Assembly: GCA_011523635.1 (NCBI GenBank)
Contig: WTGI01000035.1
Span: 39,213 to 103,212, forward strand
From: Acidimicrobiia bacterium
Lineage (GTDB): Bacteria > Actinomycetota > Acidimicrobiia > Spongiisociales > Spongiisociaceae
DNA: 64,000 nt
Reading direction: 5' to 3'
The notes under the pieces are model-generated. The model searched no databases and was not told the origin of the DNA. It saw only the letters and a list, made by a program, of their open reading frames with translations. Positions 1-9,212 of the stretch are shown here, in pieces. A program made the translations under genes and the position numbers. Positions within the stretch are counted from its first letter, which is position 1. Each line of letters starts with the position of its first letter.

Positions 1-2294
1 CCTCCGAACTGCGGCGTGTTGCCGCCCGCCACCACGCCGTCCACGAACTTGTCCCGTTCCTGCTCCATGATGGCGGGGATCTTCTTGCCCATGGCCTTGC
101 GCAGGGCGTCGGCGTCAGCCATGGAATACCCCGCTATGTCGCGGGCGATCTGCATGACCTGTTCCTGGTAGATCATGAGGCCGTAGGTCTCGCTCAGCAC
201 GCTCTCGGTGGCCGGATGGGGGTAATCCACCCTGGCACGCCGGTTCTTGCGGTTGGCGTAGGCGTTGTGCCAATCATTCGACATCGGCCCGGGCCGGTAC
301 AGGGCCACGAGGGCGATCATGTCCTGGAAGCGGTCCGGCTGGAGGCTCCTGATCAGCGAGCGCATGGCGGTACCTTCGAGTTGGAAGACCCCGATGGTGT
401 CGCCCCTGCAGAGCATCTCGTAGGTGTCGGGATCGTCCAGGGCGACCCGGTCGATGTCGGGACGGGCGCCGGTGCTCCGTTCGATCAGGTCCAGCGTCCG
501 GTCGATGGTCGACAGGGTGCGCAGGCCGAGAATGTCCATCTTGAGCAGGCCCAGCTTCTCGATGGCATGCATCTCGTACTGGGTGACCACCTCGGCGTCC
601 TCGCCCTTGCGCTGCACGGGCACCAGATCGGTAAGCGGCCGGGGAGCGATCACCACCGCCGCGGCGTGGATCGAGTCCTGCCGGCGGAGCCCTTCCAGAC
701 CCCGCGCCGTGTCCAGAACCAGGCGGGCATCCTCCTCGCTCCGGTATTCCTCCCGCAGGCCGGCCGCGTGGGCAAACCAGTCCTTGGTGATCCCATCGGC
801 ATCGTGGGCGGGAGGGTTGAAGCAGATGTCGAGAGATGCCTCCCGTCCCAGGACCGGATCCGGCATCAGCTTGGCCAGGCGGTCCCCCGTCGCGTACGGG
901 AAACCCTGGACCCGGGCCGAGTCGCGAATCGCCTGCTTCCCCTTGATGGTGGAGAAGGTGACGATCTGCGCCACGTGGTCGGATCCGTACGTATCCGCCG
1001 CGTACCGGATGATGTCGCCCCGGAAACGCTCGTCGAAGTCCATGTCGATGTCGGGCATCTCGCGCCGCCCGGGGTTCAGGAAGCGCTCGAAGATCAGGCC
1101 GTACTCGATCGGGTCCAGATCGGTGATACCCAACGAGTACGCCACGATCGATCCGGCCGCCGAGCCGCGACCCGGGCCGACCCGGATCCGGTGCGACCTC
1201 GCGTAGCGCACCAGGTCCCACACGATCAGGAAATAGTCGGGGAAGCCCATGTCCTCGATGATCCGCATCTCGTGCTCTATGCGCTGCCCGACCTCGCCGC
1301 CGGTCCGGCCCTCGTAGCGGCGGCGAGCGCCTTCGGTGACCAGCTCCCGCAGGTAGGACATGGCCGTGTGGCCGTCCGGAACCGGGAAATGGGGCAGCAG
1401 CAACTGATCGAAGTCCAGGTCCACGTCGGCGCGCTCCGCTATCAGGAGCGTGTTGTCGCACGCACCGGGATAGGTGTCCTCAGGGAACCGGTCCCGCATC
1501 TCCCGGGGGGTCTTCAGGTAGAACTCCTCGCCCTCGAAACGAAGGCTCCGCTCCGGGTCGTCGACGGTCGATCCGGTCTGGATACAGAGCAGGACATCGT
1601 GGGCGGCCGCCTCGTCCTGGCGGGTGTAGTGGGCATCGTTGGTGGCCAGAAGTGGGGCGCCGACACGCTGCGAGATCTCCAAGAGGTCGGGAAGGATGCG
1701 CCGCTGGCTCTCCAGGCCCAAGTCGTGGAGCTCGATGAAGAACCGGTCCCGGCCGAAGATGTCCTGGTAGAGACCCGCTGCCTCCACGGCCTTCTCCAAG
1801 TCCCGCCTGCCCCCGGCGTACCCGTCCTCCCGCGGCGCGTCCGGCGCCAGCAGGCTGGGCACGTGGCCGGACAGGCAGCCGCTGGTGGCGATGATCCCCT
1901 CGGCGTACTCGGACAGCAGCTCGTGGTCCATGCGGGGCTTGTAGTAGTAGCCCTCCAGGAAGGCCCTGCTGACCAGCTTGACCAGGTTGGCGTAGCCGGT
2001 CTGGGTCTCGGCCAGAAGGGTGATGTGGTGACGGACGTTGTCCGGGCCGGTGGGCCGATCGAAGCGGGAGCCGGTGGTCAGGTAACCCTCCACGCCGATG
2101 ATCGGCTTGATGCCCGCCGCGGTGGCGGCCCGGTAGAAGTCGACCGCGCCGTAGAGCACTCCGTGGTCCGTCAGGCCCAGCCCCGGTTGGCCGTGCGAAA
2201 CGACCGCCTCCACGGCGTGGTCGATGCGCGCCGCGCCGTCCAGCATCGAGAACTCGCTGTGCACGTGGAGGTGAACGAAACCCTTACTCGCCAT
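1..2294 (-). CDS. dnaE: DNA polymerase III subunit alpha, C-terminal part off the window
   Basis: This is the catalytic alpha subunit of the replicative DNA polymerase. The reverse strand stays open from an ATG at 2294 to the window edge, about 764 codons, so the C-terminal part is missing; the ORF track omits it because it has no stop. The N-terminus carries the PHP-domain motif HLHVHSEFS (residues 8-16). The polymerase aspartate motif PDIDMDFD lies at about residues 414-421. The visible end, RDKFVDGVVAGG, also fits the family. A Shine-Dalgarno-like AAGGA precedes the ATG. It is the last gene of the traR-lspA-rluD-dnaE block, with 95 nt after rluD. The long plus-strand ORFs over it are shadows. 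Confidence 0.97.
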   Translation of the reverse strand, partial: MASKGFVHLHVHSEFSMLDGAARIDHAVEAVVSHGQPGLGLTDHGVLYGAVDFYRAATAAGIKPIIGVEGYLTTGSRFDRPTGPDNVRHHITLLAETQTGYANLVKLVSRAFLEGYYYKPRMDHELLSEYAEGIIATSGCLSGHVPSLLAPDAPREDGYAGGRRDLEKAVEAAGLYQDIFGRDRFFIELHDLGLESQRRILPDLLEISQRVGAPLLATNDAHYTRQDEAAAHDVLLCIQTGSTVDDPERSLRFEGEEFYLKTPREMRDRFPEDTYPGACDNTLLIAERADVDLDFDQLLLPHFPVPDGHTAMSYLRELVTEGARRRYEGRTGGEVGQRIEHEMRIIEDMGFPDYFLIVWDLVRYARSHRIRVGPGRGSAAGSIVAYSLGITDLDPIEYGLIFERFLNPGRREMPDIDMDFDERFRGDIIRYAADTYGSDHVAQIVTFSTIKGKQAIRDSARVQGFPYATGDRLAKLMPDPVLGREASLDICFNPPAHDADGITKDWFAHAAGLREEYRSEEDARLVLDTARGLEGLRRQDSIHAAAVVIAPRPLTDLVPVQRKGEDAEVVTQYEMHAIEKLGLLKMDILGLRTLSTIDRTLDLIERSTGARPDIDRVALDDPDTYEMLCRGDTIGVFQLEGTAMRSLIRSLQPDRFQDMIALVALYRPGPMSNDWHNAYANRKNRRARVDYPHPATESVLSETYGLMIYQEQVMQIARDIAGYSMADADALRKAMGKKIPAIMEQERDKFVDGVVAGGNTPQFG

Positions 2295-2389
2295 GGCTAT
2301 TCCTTGACCGCTACCCGTCGACCGGTCAGGGGTACCCAGCGATCCGCAAGACTAGCGAGTTCCGGTGGGTCGACCGGGCATGTTCGGGG

Positions 2390-3331
2390 TTATTCCCGCG
2401 GCGCATCCCCGCTGGCCGGCCTTCCGAGGGCTTGGAGACTCGAGCGGAGGTCGGCCGGAAGCGGCGCCTCCACGTCGAGTTCCTGGCCGGTGACCGGATG
2501 TACCAGACCGAGACGGTGGGCATGGAGCCAGACCCGGCCCGGATCCACTCCGGCCCGGGCGGGACGGCCGTAGACCCTATCCCCCACCACCGGCCGGTCG
2601 ATCGAGCCCAGATGCACCCGGATCTGGTGGGTACGCCCGGTCTCGAGAGTCACCTCCAGCAGGCTCAGCACGGGACGATCCCATGTGGCCAGCCACCGGT
2701 AGTGCGTGACGGAGGGCTTTCCGCCGGGTCCCACGAACCTTCTCGCCCGCCGCCGGTCGATCGGCGCGTCGACCGTCCCGGAAGCGACCGCGAAGCCGCC
2801 GTGGGTGAGGGTGAGGTAGCGGCGGCGCACCTCCCTGGCGGCGATCGCCTCGGTAAGGCGACGATGAGCAAGCGGATGCCGGGCGATGAGGATTGCCCCC
2901 GAGGTGTCCATGTCGAGGCGGTGGACGATCCCCCACCGCGGGTACTCGCCCACCCCCTCGACCTCCGGCCACCGATGGAGCAGCGCCGAGACCAGCGTTG
3001 CATCGGTGTGACCGGGCCCCGGATGGGTGACCATCCCCGAGGGCTTGCTGATCACGGCCAGGTAGCGGTCCTCGTAGCGGACGTCGAGCTCGACCGGATG
3101 CGGCTGTAGTGCGGCGGTCTCGGGAGGCAGGAACCAGAGGCCGTCACCGGCTTTGAGCCGGGCCGGGGGCCGGCTTCCGCTATCGGGCCCGGTTGTGGTC
3201 AGCCCGGCCCGGCCGGACTCGATCATCCGCCTGGCCCTCGCCCTGCTCACCCCGGCCAGGCGGGCCAGGATCAGGTCGAAACGGGCGCCGTCCAGCGATT
3301 CCGGGACGGTCAGATGCGTCTGGCCGCCCAT
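2390..3331 (-). CDS. rluD: RluD-family 23S rRNA pseudouridine synthase
   Basis: It isomerises specific uridines in large-subunit rRNA to pseudouridine. An S4-like RNA-binding region covers about residues 10-65, followed by the RluA-family catalytic domain. The signature HRLDMDTSG starts at residue 137, so Asp140 is the predicted nucleophile. GRTHQIRVHL and the C-terminal LHAHRL block are also present. I moved the start from 3430 to ATG 3331, giving 313 residues, because the extra 33 residues are not family-like and lie inside lspA. With that start it overlaps the lspA 3' end by 22 nt, suggesting translational coupling. Which RluA/C/D site it modifies cannot be told from sequence. Confidence 0.93.
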   Translation of the reverse strand: MGGQTHLTVPESLDGARFDLILARLAGVSRARARRMIESGRAGLTTTGPDSGSRPPARLKAGDGLWFLPPETAALQPHPVELDVRYEDRYLAVISKPSGMVTHPGPGHTDATLVSALLHRWPEVEGVGEYPRWGIVHRLDMDTSGAILIARHPLAHRRLTEAIAAREVRRRYLTLTHGGFAVASGTVDAPIDRRRARRFVGPGGKPSVTHYRWLATWDRPVLSLLEVTLETGRTHQIRVHLGSIDRPVVGDRVYGRPARAGVDPGRVWLHAHRLGLVHPVTGQELDVEAPLPADLRSSLQALGRPASGDAPRE

Positions 3332-3786
3332 ACGAGGATCACCACGCCCACCGTGATGGCGGAGTCGGCCACGTTGAAGGTGGGCCAGAAGCTGAAGTCG
3401 ATGAAGTCCGTAACAGATCCGGACATCCATGGCCCGCGCAGGAGCCGATCAACGAGGTTTCCGATGGCCCCGCCGAGCACCAGACCCAGCCCCACCAGCT
3501 CGGTGGCGCTCCTACTGCGCTCCACCACCACCAGGATCAGGAAAGCGACCACTACGGCTGCCAATCCCAACCACGAGCCGTAACCCTGGAACAGCGAGAA
3601 AGCCGCCCCCGAGTTCTCGGTGACCGCGAGCCGGAACCAGCCGGGAATGATCACGAGGTCGTGGTCGGCCAGCGCCGTTCGCGCCCACAGCTTGCTGACC
3701 TGATCGGCTACCAGAACGGCCCCGCCCAGGAGGCCGGCGTTGATGCGTCGGCTGGTCAGCGCCGCCGCGACGCGCACTTCACGCAC
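3310..3786 (-). CDS. lspA: lipoprotein signal peptidase II
   Basis: This inner-membrane aspartyl protease removes signal peptides from prolipoproteins after lipidation. The protein has 158 residues and four hydrophobic segments. The family motifs are present: VTENSGAAFS near residues 55-64, GNLVDR with Asp113, and FNVADS with Asp141; Asp113 and Asp141 are the predicted catalytic pair. It overlaps the upstream traR gene by 31 nt and the downstream rluD by 22 nt, a compact operon. Because of the upstream overlap the exact start could be a few codons later. Length is normal for the family. Confidence 0.95.
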   Translation of the reverse strand: MREVRVAAALTSRRINAGLLGGAVLVADQVSKLWARTALADHDLVIIPGWFRLAVTENSGAAFSLFQGYGSWLGLAAVVVAFLILVVVERSRSATELVGLGLVLGGAIGNLVDRLLRGPWMSGSVTDFIDFSFWPTFNVADSAITVGVVILVWAARRI

Positions 3787-4136
3787 AGGCTGGTCTGCGG
3801 AAGGGCCCGCAGGCGCGCCACCGGTATGGGGCCTCTACACACCCGGCAATCGCCGTAGGTGCCGTCCTCCATCGACTGCAGGGCGTTACGGACCTGGCCG
3901 AGCAGGTCACGGCTGTTGCGGTCCACCGACAGCTCCTTCTCGAACTCGAAGGCCATCGAGCCGCCATCGGCCGAGTCCGGATCGGGTCGGCGCTCGGCGG
4001 CGGTCTCGGCCATCCTGACCTCGCTCCGCTCGGCTTCGTGGTCGGCGATGACCGACACGAGGCTCCGCTCCTTCTCCTCGAGGAGCCGCTTGAAACGTGC
4101 GAGTGTGGACTCGGCCAGCTTGCGGCGAGAAGCCAT
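3756..4136 (-). CDS. DksA/TraR family C4 zinc-finger regulator
   Basis: This is a small protein of the DksA/TraR family, whose members bind the RNA polymerase secondary channel and modulate transcription. It has 126 residues. The N-terminal half is charged and helical, fitting the family coiled coil. A C4 zinc finger is formed by Cys97, Cys100, Cys118 and Cys121 (CRVC and CVKC). It is first in the traR-lspA-rluD-dnaE run and is divergent from ileS with a 147-nt shared upstream region. Actinobacterial chromosomes often carry this regulator next to lspA. Its targets are unknown. Confidence 0.88.
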   Translation of the reverse strand: MASRRKLAESTLARFKRLLEEKERSLVSVIADHEAERSEVRMAETAAERRPDPDSADGGSMAFEFEKELSVDRNSRDLLGQVRNALQSMEDGTYGDCRVCRGPIPVARLRALPQTSLCVKCASRRR

Positions 4137-4283
4137 ACTGCTCTTCCTCCGGCGCGACTGTGGGGCCGACCGAAGCTAGCAGGTCCGGAACCCGGCCGCA
4201 GGCATCGCTCCGCTCCGGCCGGCCGGTTCCGGCACCGCCCACCGCTACGGGTACGATGGCGCCCGCCAGCTACTCACAGGATC

Positions 4284-7200
4284 ATGCCAGGTAGCAAACC
4301 CGACTCCGCGCCGGTCTCCGACTTCACCCGAGAGCCTCCGGGGCTCGACCTCCCTGCCCTCGACGCGCGCATCCTGGAGCGTTGGGACGAGACCGGGGCC
4401 TTCCAGGCCTCCGTCGAGATGCGACCCCGCGAGCACGAGTACACGTTTTACGACGGCCCCCCGTTCGCCTCCGGGAGCCCCCACTACGGCCACATCCTCG
4501 CCGGGATCATCAAGGACATCGTTCCCCGCTACTGGACCATGCGAGGGCACCGGGTGGAGCGCCGCTTCGGCTGGGACACCCACGGCTTGCCGGTCGAGAT
4601 GGAGGTGGAGCAGCAGCTCGGCATCTCCGGCCCCCGCCAGATCGAGGAGCTGGGCGTGACCGCCTTCAACGACGCCTGCCGCCGGATGGTCGAGGTCACC
4701 ACCGCCGATTGGGAGGGCATAACCCGTCGCATCGGCCGCTGGGTCGACTTCAGGAACGACTACAAGACCATGGACCCCGAGTTCATGGAGAGCGTCTGGT
4801 GGGTGTTCCGAGCGCTGTGGGACAAGGGCCTCGTCTACCGGGCCTTCAAGGTGCTTCCCTACTCGTGGGCCGCCGGCACCACCCTGTCCAACTTCGAGGT
4901 GAGCCTGGGCGGCTATCGCGACCACCCCGACCCCGCCGTCACGGTCCGTCTGGAGATCCTCGACACCCCCGACCCGAGCGGGCCGGCCCGCCCCGGCGAC
5001 TACCTGACCATCTGGACCACCACTCCCTGGACGCTTCCGGGCAACCTGGCGGTGGCGGTCGGCCCCGACATCGACTACGTGGCCATCGAGGACCGCGGCG
5101 GCCGCTACTGGGTGGCTGCCGGTCGGGTGGAGGAGGTTTTCGGCGAGGCCCGGCGGCCGGCTACGGTCGCCTCCGGCAGCGAGCTCCTGGGGGTGCGGTA
5201 CCGGCCGCCCCTCCCCTACTTCGAGGATCGCGCCGCCCGGGGGGCCTTCCGGGTGATTCCCAGCCCGTCGGTGACCACCGATGAGGGCACCGGCCTGGTC
5301 CACATGGCGCCCGCCTACGGCGAGGAGGATCTCTACGCCCTGGCGGACGCGGACCTGGACGTGATCGTCGATCCGGTCGACCTCGAGGCGAGGTTCACCG
5401 CCGCCACCCCCGACCTGGCCGGGCTCCACGTGTTCGAAGCGGCCGACACCATCATCGGCCTCCTCCGGGAGTCGGGAGCGCTGCTGAGGAACGAGCAGAT
5501 CGTCCACTCCTACCCGTTCTGCTACCGCACCGATCAGCCGCTCATCTACAAGGCCATCCCGACCTGGTTCGTGCGGGTCGAGGCGGTCCGCGACCGGATG
5601 GTGGAGCTGAACGGATCCATCCACTGGGTTCCGGGTCCGGTAGGGGCCAACCGGTTCGGGAACTGGCTGGAGGACGCCCGGGACTGGGCGGTCTCGCGCA
5701 ACCGGTTCTGGGGGAGCTGCATCCCGGTCTGGGAGTGCGACTCCTGTGGCTACCAGGAGTGCATGGGTAGCAGGGAAGATCTGGCCGAACGGTCCGGCGT
5801 GTGGCTGGAGGACCTCCACAAGCACGTGGTCGACGAGGTGACCTATCCGTGCCCGTCATGCACGGACCGGCCGGGCGTCATGGCCCGCGTGCCCGAAGTG
5901 CTGGACTGCTGGTTCGAGTCCGGGTCGATGCCATACGCCCAGTATCACTACCCGTTCGAGAACGAGGAACGCTTCCCGCGGACGTTCCCCGCCGACTTCA
6001 TCGCCGAGGGTCTCGACCAGACGCGGGGATGGTTCTACACCCTCCACGTGCTGGCCGCCGCCCTGTTCGACGAGGTCGCGTTCCGCAACTGCGTCGTCAA
6101 CGGCATGATCCTGGCGGAGGACGGGCGCAAGATGTCCAAGCGTCTCAAGAACTACCCGGAGCCGTCCGCCGTTCTGGACCGGTACGGGGGAGACGCGGTC
6201 CGGGCCTACCTGATCGACTCGCCGGTGCTCCGGGCCGAGCCGCTCCGCTTCTCCGAGGCGGGGGTGCGGGAGGTGGTGCGGACGGTGATCCTGCCGTTCT
6301 GGAACGCCTACTCCTTCTTCACCACCTACGCCGAGGCGGACGGTATCCGGTTCGACGACCTCAGATCGGCGCCCGCCCCCGCCGACCGGCCCGAGGTCGA
6401 CCGCTGGATACTGAGCGTCCTGCAGTCGCTGATCCGCCGGACCAACGAGTTGATGGAGGGCTACTACCTGTATGCCGTGGTGGGCCCGGCACTCGGCTTC
6501 GTCAACGACCTGACCAACTGGTACGTGAGAAGGTCGAGGCGCCGGTTCTGGCGGGCTCGGGAGGGCAACGAGGCCGACAAGCAGGCTGCCTTCGCCACCC
6601 TCTACGAGGTGCTGGTGACCTTCAGCCGCCTGCTGGCGCCGGTCCTTCCCTTCATCACCGAGGAGATCCACGCCGGCCTGGTCCCGGAAGCCTCCAGCGT
6701 CCATCACACCGACTACCCGGTGGTGGACGAGGACACGATCGACGAGGACCTCGAGCGGTCGATGGCTGTCGCCCGCACGGTGGTCACGCTCGGCCGGTCG
6801 CTCCGGTCGGACCACTCGATCGGTGTTCGCCAGCCCCTGGCGCGGCTGGCGGTGATAACCCGCGATCCCGAGGTGACGGCCGCGGTCCATCGCCACGGCG
6901 CGGTGATCGCCGAGGAGTTGAACGTCAAGGAGATCGGCACGCGCGATGACGAGCTGTCTGTGGTCGAACTGGCGGCCAAGGCCAACTACAAGCGGCTCGG
7001 TCCCCGCCTCGGCGCCGCGGTCCGGGAAGTCGCGGCCGCGCTGGAGATCCTGCCGTCGGACCAGGTGGCGTCCCTGCTCGAAGCGGGCGGGATGACCATC
7101 GCCGGCCACGAGTTGAGCGCCGACGACGTGGTCGTCACCAGGAACCCCCGTCCGGGATTGGCTGTGGCGTCGGATGGTTCGCTGTCGGTGGCGCTCGACA

Positions 7201-7481
7201 CGGTGCTCACCGGCGAGCTACGGAGCGAGGGCCTGGCCCGCGAGGTGGTATCGCGGATCCAGCGCGCCCGGCGCGACCTCGGCCTCGAGGTCACCGACCG
7301 GATCCGGCTCCGGTATCAGGCCGGCGACGATCTGCTCGGCGAGGCCATCCGGACGCACGCCGGATTCATATCCGGCGAGGTGCTGGCGGTGGAGATCCTC
7401 TCCGGGCATGTGCAAGGCGGGATGCGATTCGAGATCGGTGATAGCACCCTGTCGGTACGCCTCGAGAAGGCGGCCGCCTGA
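4284..7481 (+). CDS. ileS: isoleucyl-tRNA synthetase, clade 2 (eukaryote-like)
   Basis: It charges tRNA-Ile with isoleucine and edits mischarged valine. I used ATG 4284, giving 1065 residues, because the 82 preceding codons in the track ORF are antisense to traR and not IleS-like. The class I signatures are HYGH (67-70) and KMSKR (616-620). The connective-peptide editing domain includes TTPWTLPGNLA. A mid-protein Cys cluster (CDSCG, CPSC) probably binds zinc. The length, KMSKR and PHYGH forms match the clade 2 enzymes, which are known for low mupirocin sensitivity. It runs opposite to its neighbours and ends only 4 nt from the convergent oxidoreductase gene. Confidence 0.97.
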   Translation: MPGSKPDSAPVSDFTREPPGLDLPALDARILERWDETGAFQASVEMRPREHEYTFYDGPPFASGSPHYGHILAGIIKDIVPRYWTMRGHRVERRFGWDTHGLPVEMEVEQQLGISGPRQIEELGVTAFNDACRRMVEVTTADWEGITRRIGRWVDFRNDYKTMDPEFMESVWWVFRALWDKGLVYRAFKVLPYSWAAGTTLSNFEVSLGGYRDHPDPAVTVRLEILDTPDPSGPARPGDYLTIWTTTPWTLPGNLAVAVGPDIDYVAIEDRGGRYWVAAGRVEEVFGEARRPATVASGSELLGVRYRPPLPYFEDRAARGAFRVIPSPSVTTDEGTGLVHMAPAYGEEDLYALADADLDVIVDPVDLEARFTAATPDLAGLHVFEAADTIIGLLRESGALLRNEQIVHSYPFCYRTDQPLIYKAIPTWFVRVEAVRDRMVELNGSIHWVPGPVGANRFGNWLEDARDWAVSRNRFWGSCIPVWECDSCGYQECMGSREDLAERSGVWLEDLHKHVVDEVTYPCPSCTDRPGVMARVPEVLDCWFESGSMPYAQYHYPFENEERFPRTFPADFIAEGLDQTRGWFYTLHVLAAALFDEVAFRNCVVNGMILAEDGRKMSKRLKNYPEPSAVLDRYGGDAVRAYLIDSPVLRAEPLRFSEAGVREVVRTVILPFWNAYSFFTTYAEADGIRFDDLRSAPAPADRPEVDRWILSVLQSLIRRTNELMEGYYLYAVVGPALGFVNDLTNWYVRRSRRRFWRAREGNEADKQAAFATLYEVLVTFSRLLAPVLPFITEEIHAGLVPEASSVHHTDYPVVDEDTIDEDLERSMAVARTVVTLGRSLRSDHSIGVRQPLARLAVITRDPEVTAAVHRHGAVIAEELNVKEIGTRDDELSVVELAAKANYKRLGPRLGAAVREVAAALEILPSDQVASLLEAGGMTIAGHELSADDVVVTRNPRPGLAVASDGSLSVALDTVLTGELRSEGLAREVVSRIQRARRDLGLEVTDRIRLRYQAGDDLLGEAIRTHAGFISGEVLAVEILSGHVQGGMRFEIGDSTLSVRLEKAAA

Positions 7482-7485
7482 CCGT

Positions 7486-8778
7486 CTAGCGGAACCGGCG
7501 GGGCGAGAAGGGATCCAGCTCGAGGTCGGTGGGCCGGTCGCAGACGATCTGGGCCACCAGCCGCCCGGTCACCGGCCCGTGCGACAGACCGAGCTTGCCG
7601 TGCCCGACCGCATAGGTCACGTTGCGCCAGCCGGGTGACCGACCGATGACGGGAAGCCCGTCGGGTGTCACCGGTCGCAGACCCGCCCATCTCTCGAGCA
7701 CGGTGAGCTCGGGATCGAGCCGCACGCGGGATCGAACGTTGGCCTCCACCGTGGCCAGCCGGCGTAACGACGGCCGGGTGTCGAGGCGGCCCAGCTCGAG
7801 CCAGCCGCTCATCCGCAGCAGGTCTCCGATCGGGTTCACCGCCACCCATCGGTCTCCCAACAGGATGTTGTTGCGAGGACCCTGGCGGGGCGCCGCCACC
7901 GTCATGCTGTAACCCTTACCGGCCTGGATGGGGATCGACTCGCCGAGCAGGGCGGCCACCCCAGGGGTCCACGCGCCGGTGGCGATCACAACCTCGTCAG
8001 CCGCCAGATCGCCCCGCGCGGTCACCAGGCGGTCCACCCCGCCGTCCGAGGTCCGGAAGTCCAGCAGCCGCGTCTGAGGAACGAACACCACCCCGCGTTC
8101 GGCGAGCACCGACACGATTCCCGACATGAAGCGGGCGGGATCGAGACCGGCGTCATCCAGGCACCGGAATCCCCCGACGACTCCCTCGTCGAGTGCAGGC
8201 TCCTGCTCGCGGATCTCGGCGGCGTCGTATCTCTCGATGGTGACGCCGTACCGCTCCATCGTGTCGGCCTCGTGCCGAGCGGCTTCGAAGGCCGCCGGAT
8301 CTCCGTAGGCGTACAGGAGTCCCGACTTCTGGTAGGAACATTCTATGCCTTCACGCCTGATCCACTGCACCGCCAGATCGGCGCTGAGGAACCCGAGTGT
8401 GGACAGGGCGATCGCCCCCGCATGGGCGGCCCGGGAGGTGCAATTGAGGGCGAACCGGACCATCCAGCGCAGGTACGAGGGGTCGATCGACGGCCGCACC
8501 GTCACCGGCCCGGTGCGCCGGATCATCCCGCGCACCACTCCGGACATCACGCCCGGGGCGGCCATGGGGATCAGATGGCTCGGGGTGATCAACCCGGCGT
8601 TGCCCGCGGCGCTACCGCGTCCGATCCGTCCCCCGTCGATGACGACCACCTGGCGACCGTGCGCCGCCATCTCGTAGGCGACGCACAACCCGACCACGCC
8701 GCCTCCGACCACCGCCACGTCGGCGCGGCGCGGCAGGGATATCACGGGCGGCGACCCTTCGGACGATGGATGCGACAT
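7486..8778 (-). CDS. FAD-dependent amine/D-amino-acid oxidoreductase (DAO family)
   Basis: This is a predicted flavoenzyme that oxidises amines or amino acids. It has 430 residues. The Rossmann dinucleotide-binding motif VVGGGVVGL and the following acidic strand end lie near residues 22-48. The C-terminal GLRPVTPDGLPVIG and GHGKLGLSHGP blocks are typical of the DadA/DAO superfamily. It resembles D-amino-acid dehydrogenases more than glycine or sarcosine oxidases, but the substrate cannot be assigned from sequence. It lies between ileS (convergent) and divIVA (25 nt away, same strand), where the conserved actinobacterial order normally has no such gene. That suggests local insertion. Confidence 0.85.
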   Translation of the reverse strand: MSHPSSEGSPPVISLPRRADVAVVGGGVVGLCVAYEMAAHGRQVVVIDGGRIGRGSAAGNAGLITPSHLIPMAAPGVMSGVVRGMIRRTGPVTVRPSIDPSYLRWMVRFALNCTSRAAHAGAIALSTLGFLSADLAVQWIRREGIECSYQKSGLLYAYGDPAAFEAARHEADTMERYGVTIERYDAAEIREQEPALDEGVVGGFRCLDDAGLDPARFMSGIVSVLAERGVVFVPQTRLLDFRTSDGGVDRLVTARGDLAADEVVIATGAWTPGVAALLGESIPIQAGKGYSMTVAAPRQGPRNNILLGDRWVAVNPIGDLLRMSGWLELGRLDTRPSLRRLATVEANVRSRVRLDPELTVLERWAGLRPVTPDGLPVIGRSPGWRNVTYAVGHGKLGLSHGPVTGRLVAQIVCDRPTDLELDPFSPRRFR

Positions 8779-8803
8779 CTGGAACCCCTCGGCGGACCGC
8801 TTC

Positions 8804-9202
8804 TCAACGCGGGACGGGACCGTCCTGCTGCTCTCCAGGTGTCATCGCGGCGCGGAATTGGTCCAGAAGGTGTTCGCCGGCCTCCAGCACGTTCTCGACC
8901 ATCTGTTCCGATGTCCGGGCGGCCTCGTCGATCATGTCCCGGACCCGGGCCACCGCCTCATCGGCCTGGACGGTCACCACGGTCCGGGCCTTGCCGGAAC
9001 CCTCCGCGATCCGGCTCTCCCGGCATTCGTCGAGCGCCGCACGCAACCGCCCGACCTCACGCTGCAGCCGGTCGTGGAGTCCCTCGTACTCGGAGACCGT
9101 CTTGACCACGATATCGAGAAAGGCGTCCACCTCGTTCTCGGCGTACCCGCGCAGGGCAACCGAGAACTTGACCGCCTGGACCTCGTTCGAAGTTATCCGC
9201 AT
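8804..9202 (-). CDS. divIVA: DivIVA-domain cell-pole/septum protein
   Basis: This is a coiled-coil scaffold that recognises curved membrane and organises polar or septal growth. It has 132 residues. The N-terminal DivIVA domain is clear: an Asn-Glu-Val-Gln-Ala-Val-Lys-Phe start, then SVALRGYAENEVDAFLD. It is followed by a predicted coiled coil of about 90 residues. It is much shorter than mycobacterial Wag31 or streptomycete DivIVA, which have extra coiled-coil and linker segments. It sits 10 nt downstream of yggT, at the end of the ftsZ-to-divIVA run, which supports a role in division or growth. Confidence 0.9.
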   Translation of the reverse strand: MRITSNEVQAVKFSVALRGYAENEVDAFLDIVVKTVSEYEGLHDRLQREVGRLRAALDECRESRIAEGSGKARTVVTVQADEAVARVRDMIDEAARTSEQMVENVLEAGEHLLDQFRAAMTPGEQQDGPVPR

Positions 9203-9212
9203 ACCATCCTCG

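Noticed and set aside
216-2573. 785-aa plus-strand ORF.
   Set aside because: It is antisense to dnaE. Its translation has no family motifs and it exists only because of high GC.
4137-4283. Possible translational T-box before ileS, suggested by GGCACCGC.
   Set aside because: The TGGNACCGCG core is not matched, and I could not find a specifier stem or an antisequestrator. A covariance-model scan would settle it.
4245-5825. 526-aa minus-strand ORF.
   Set aside because: Antisense shadow of ileS.
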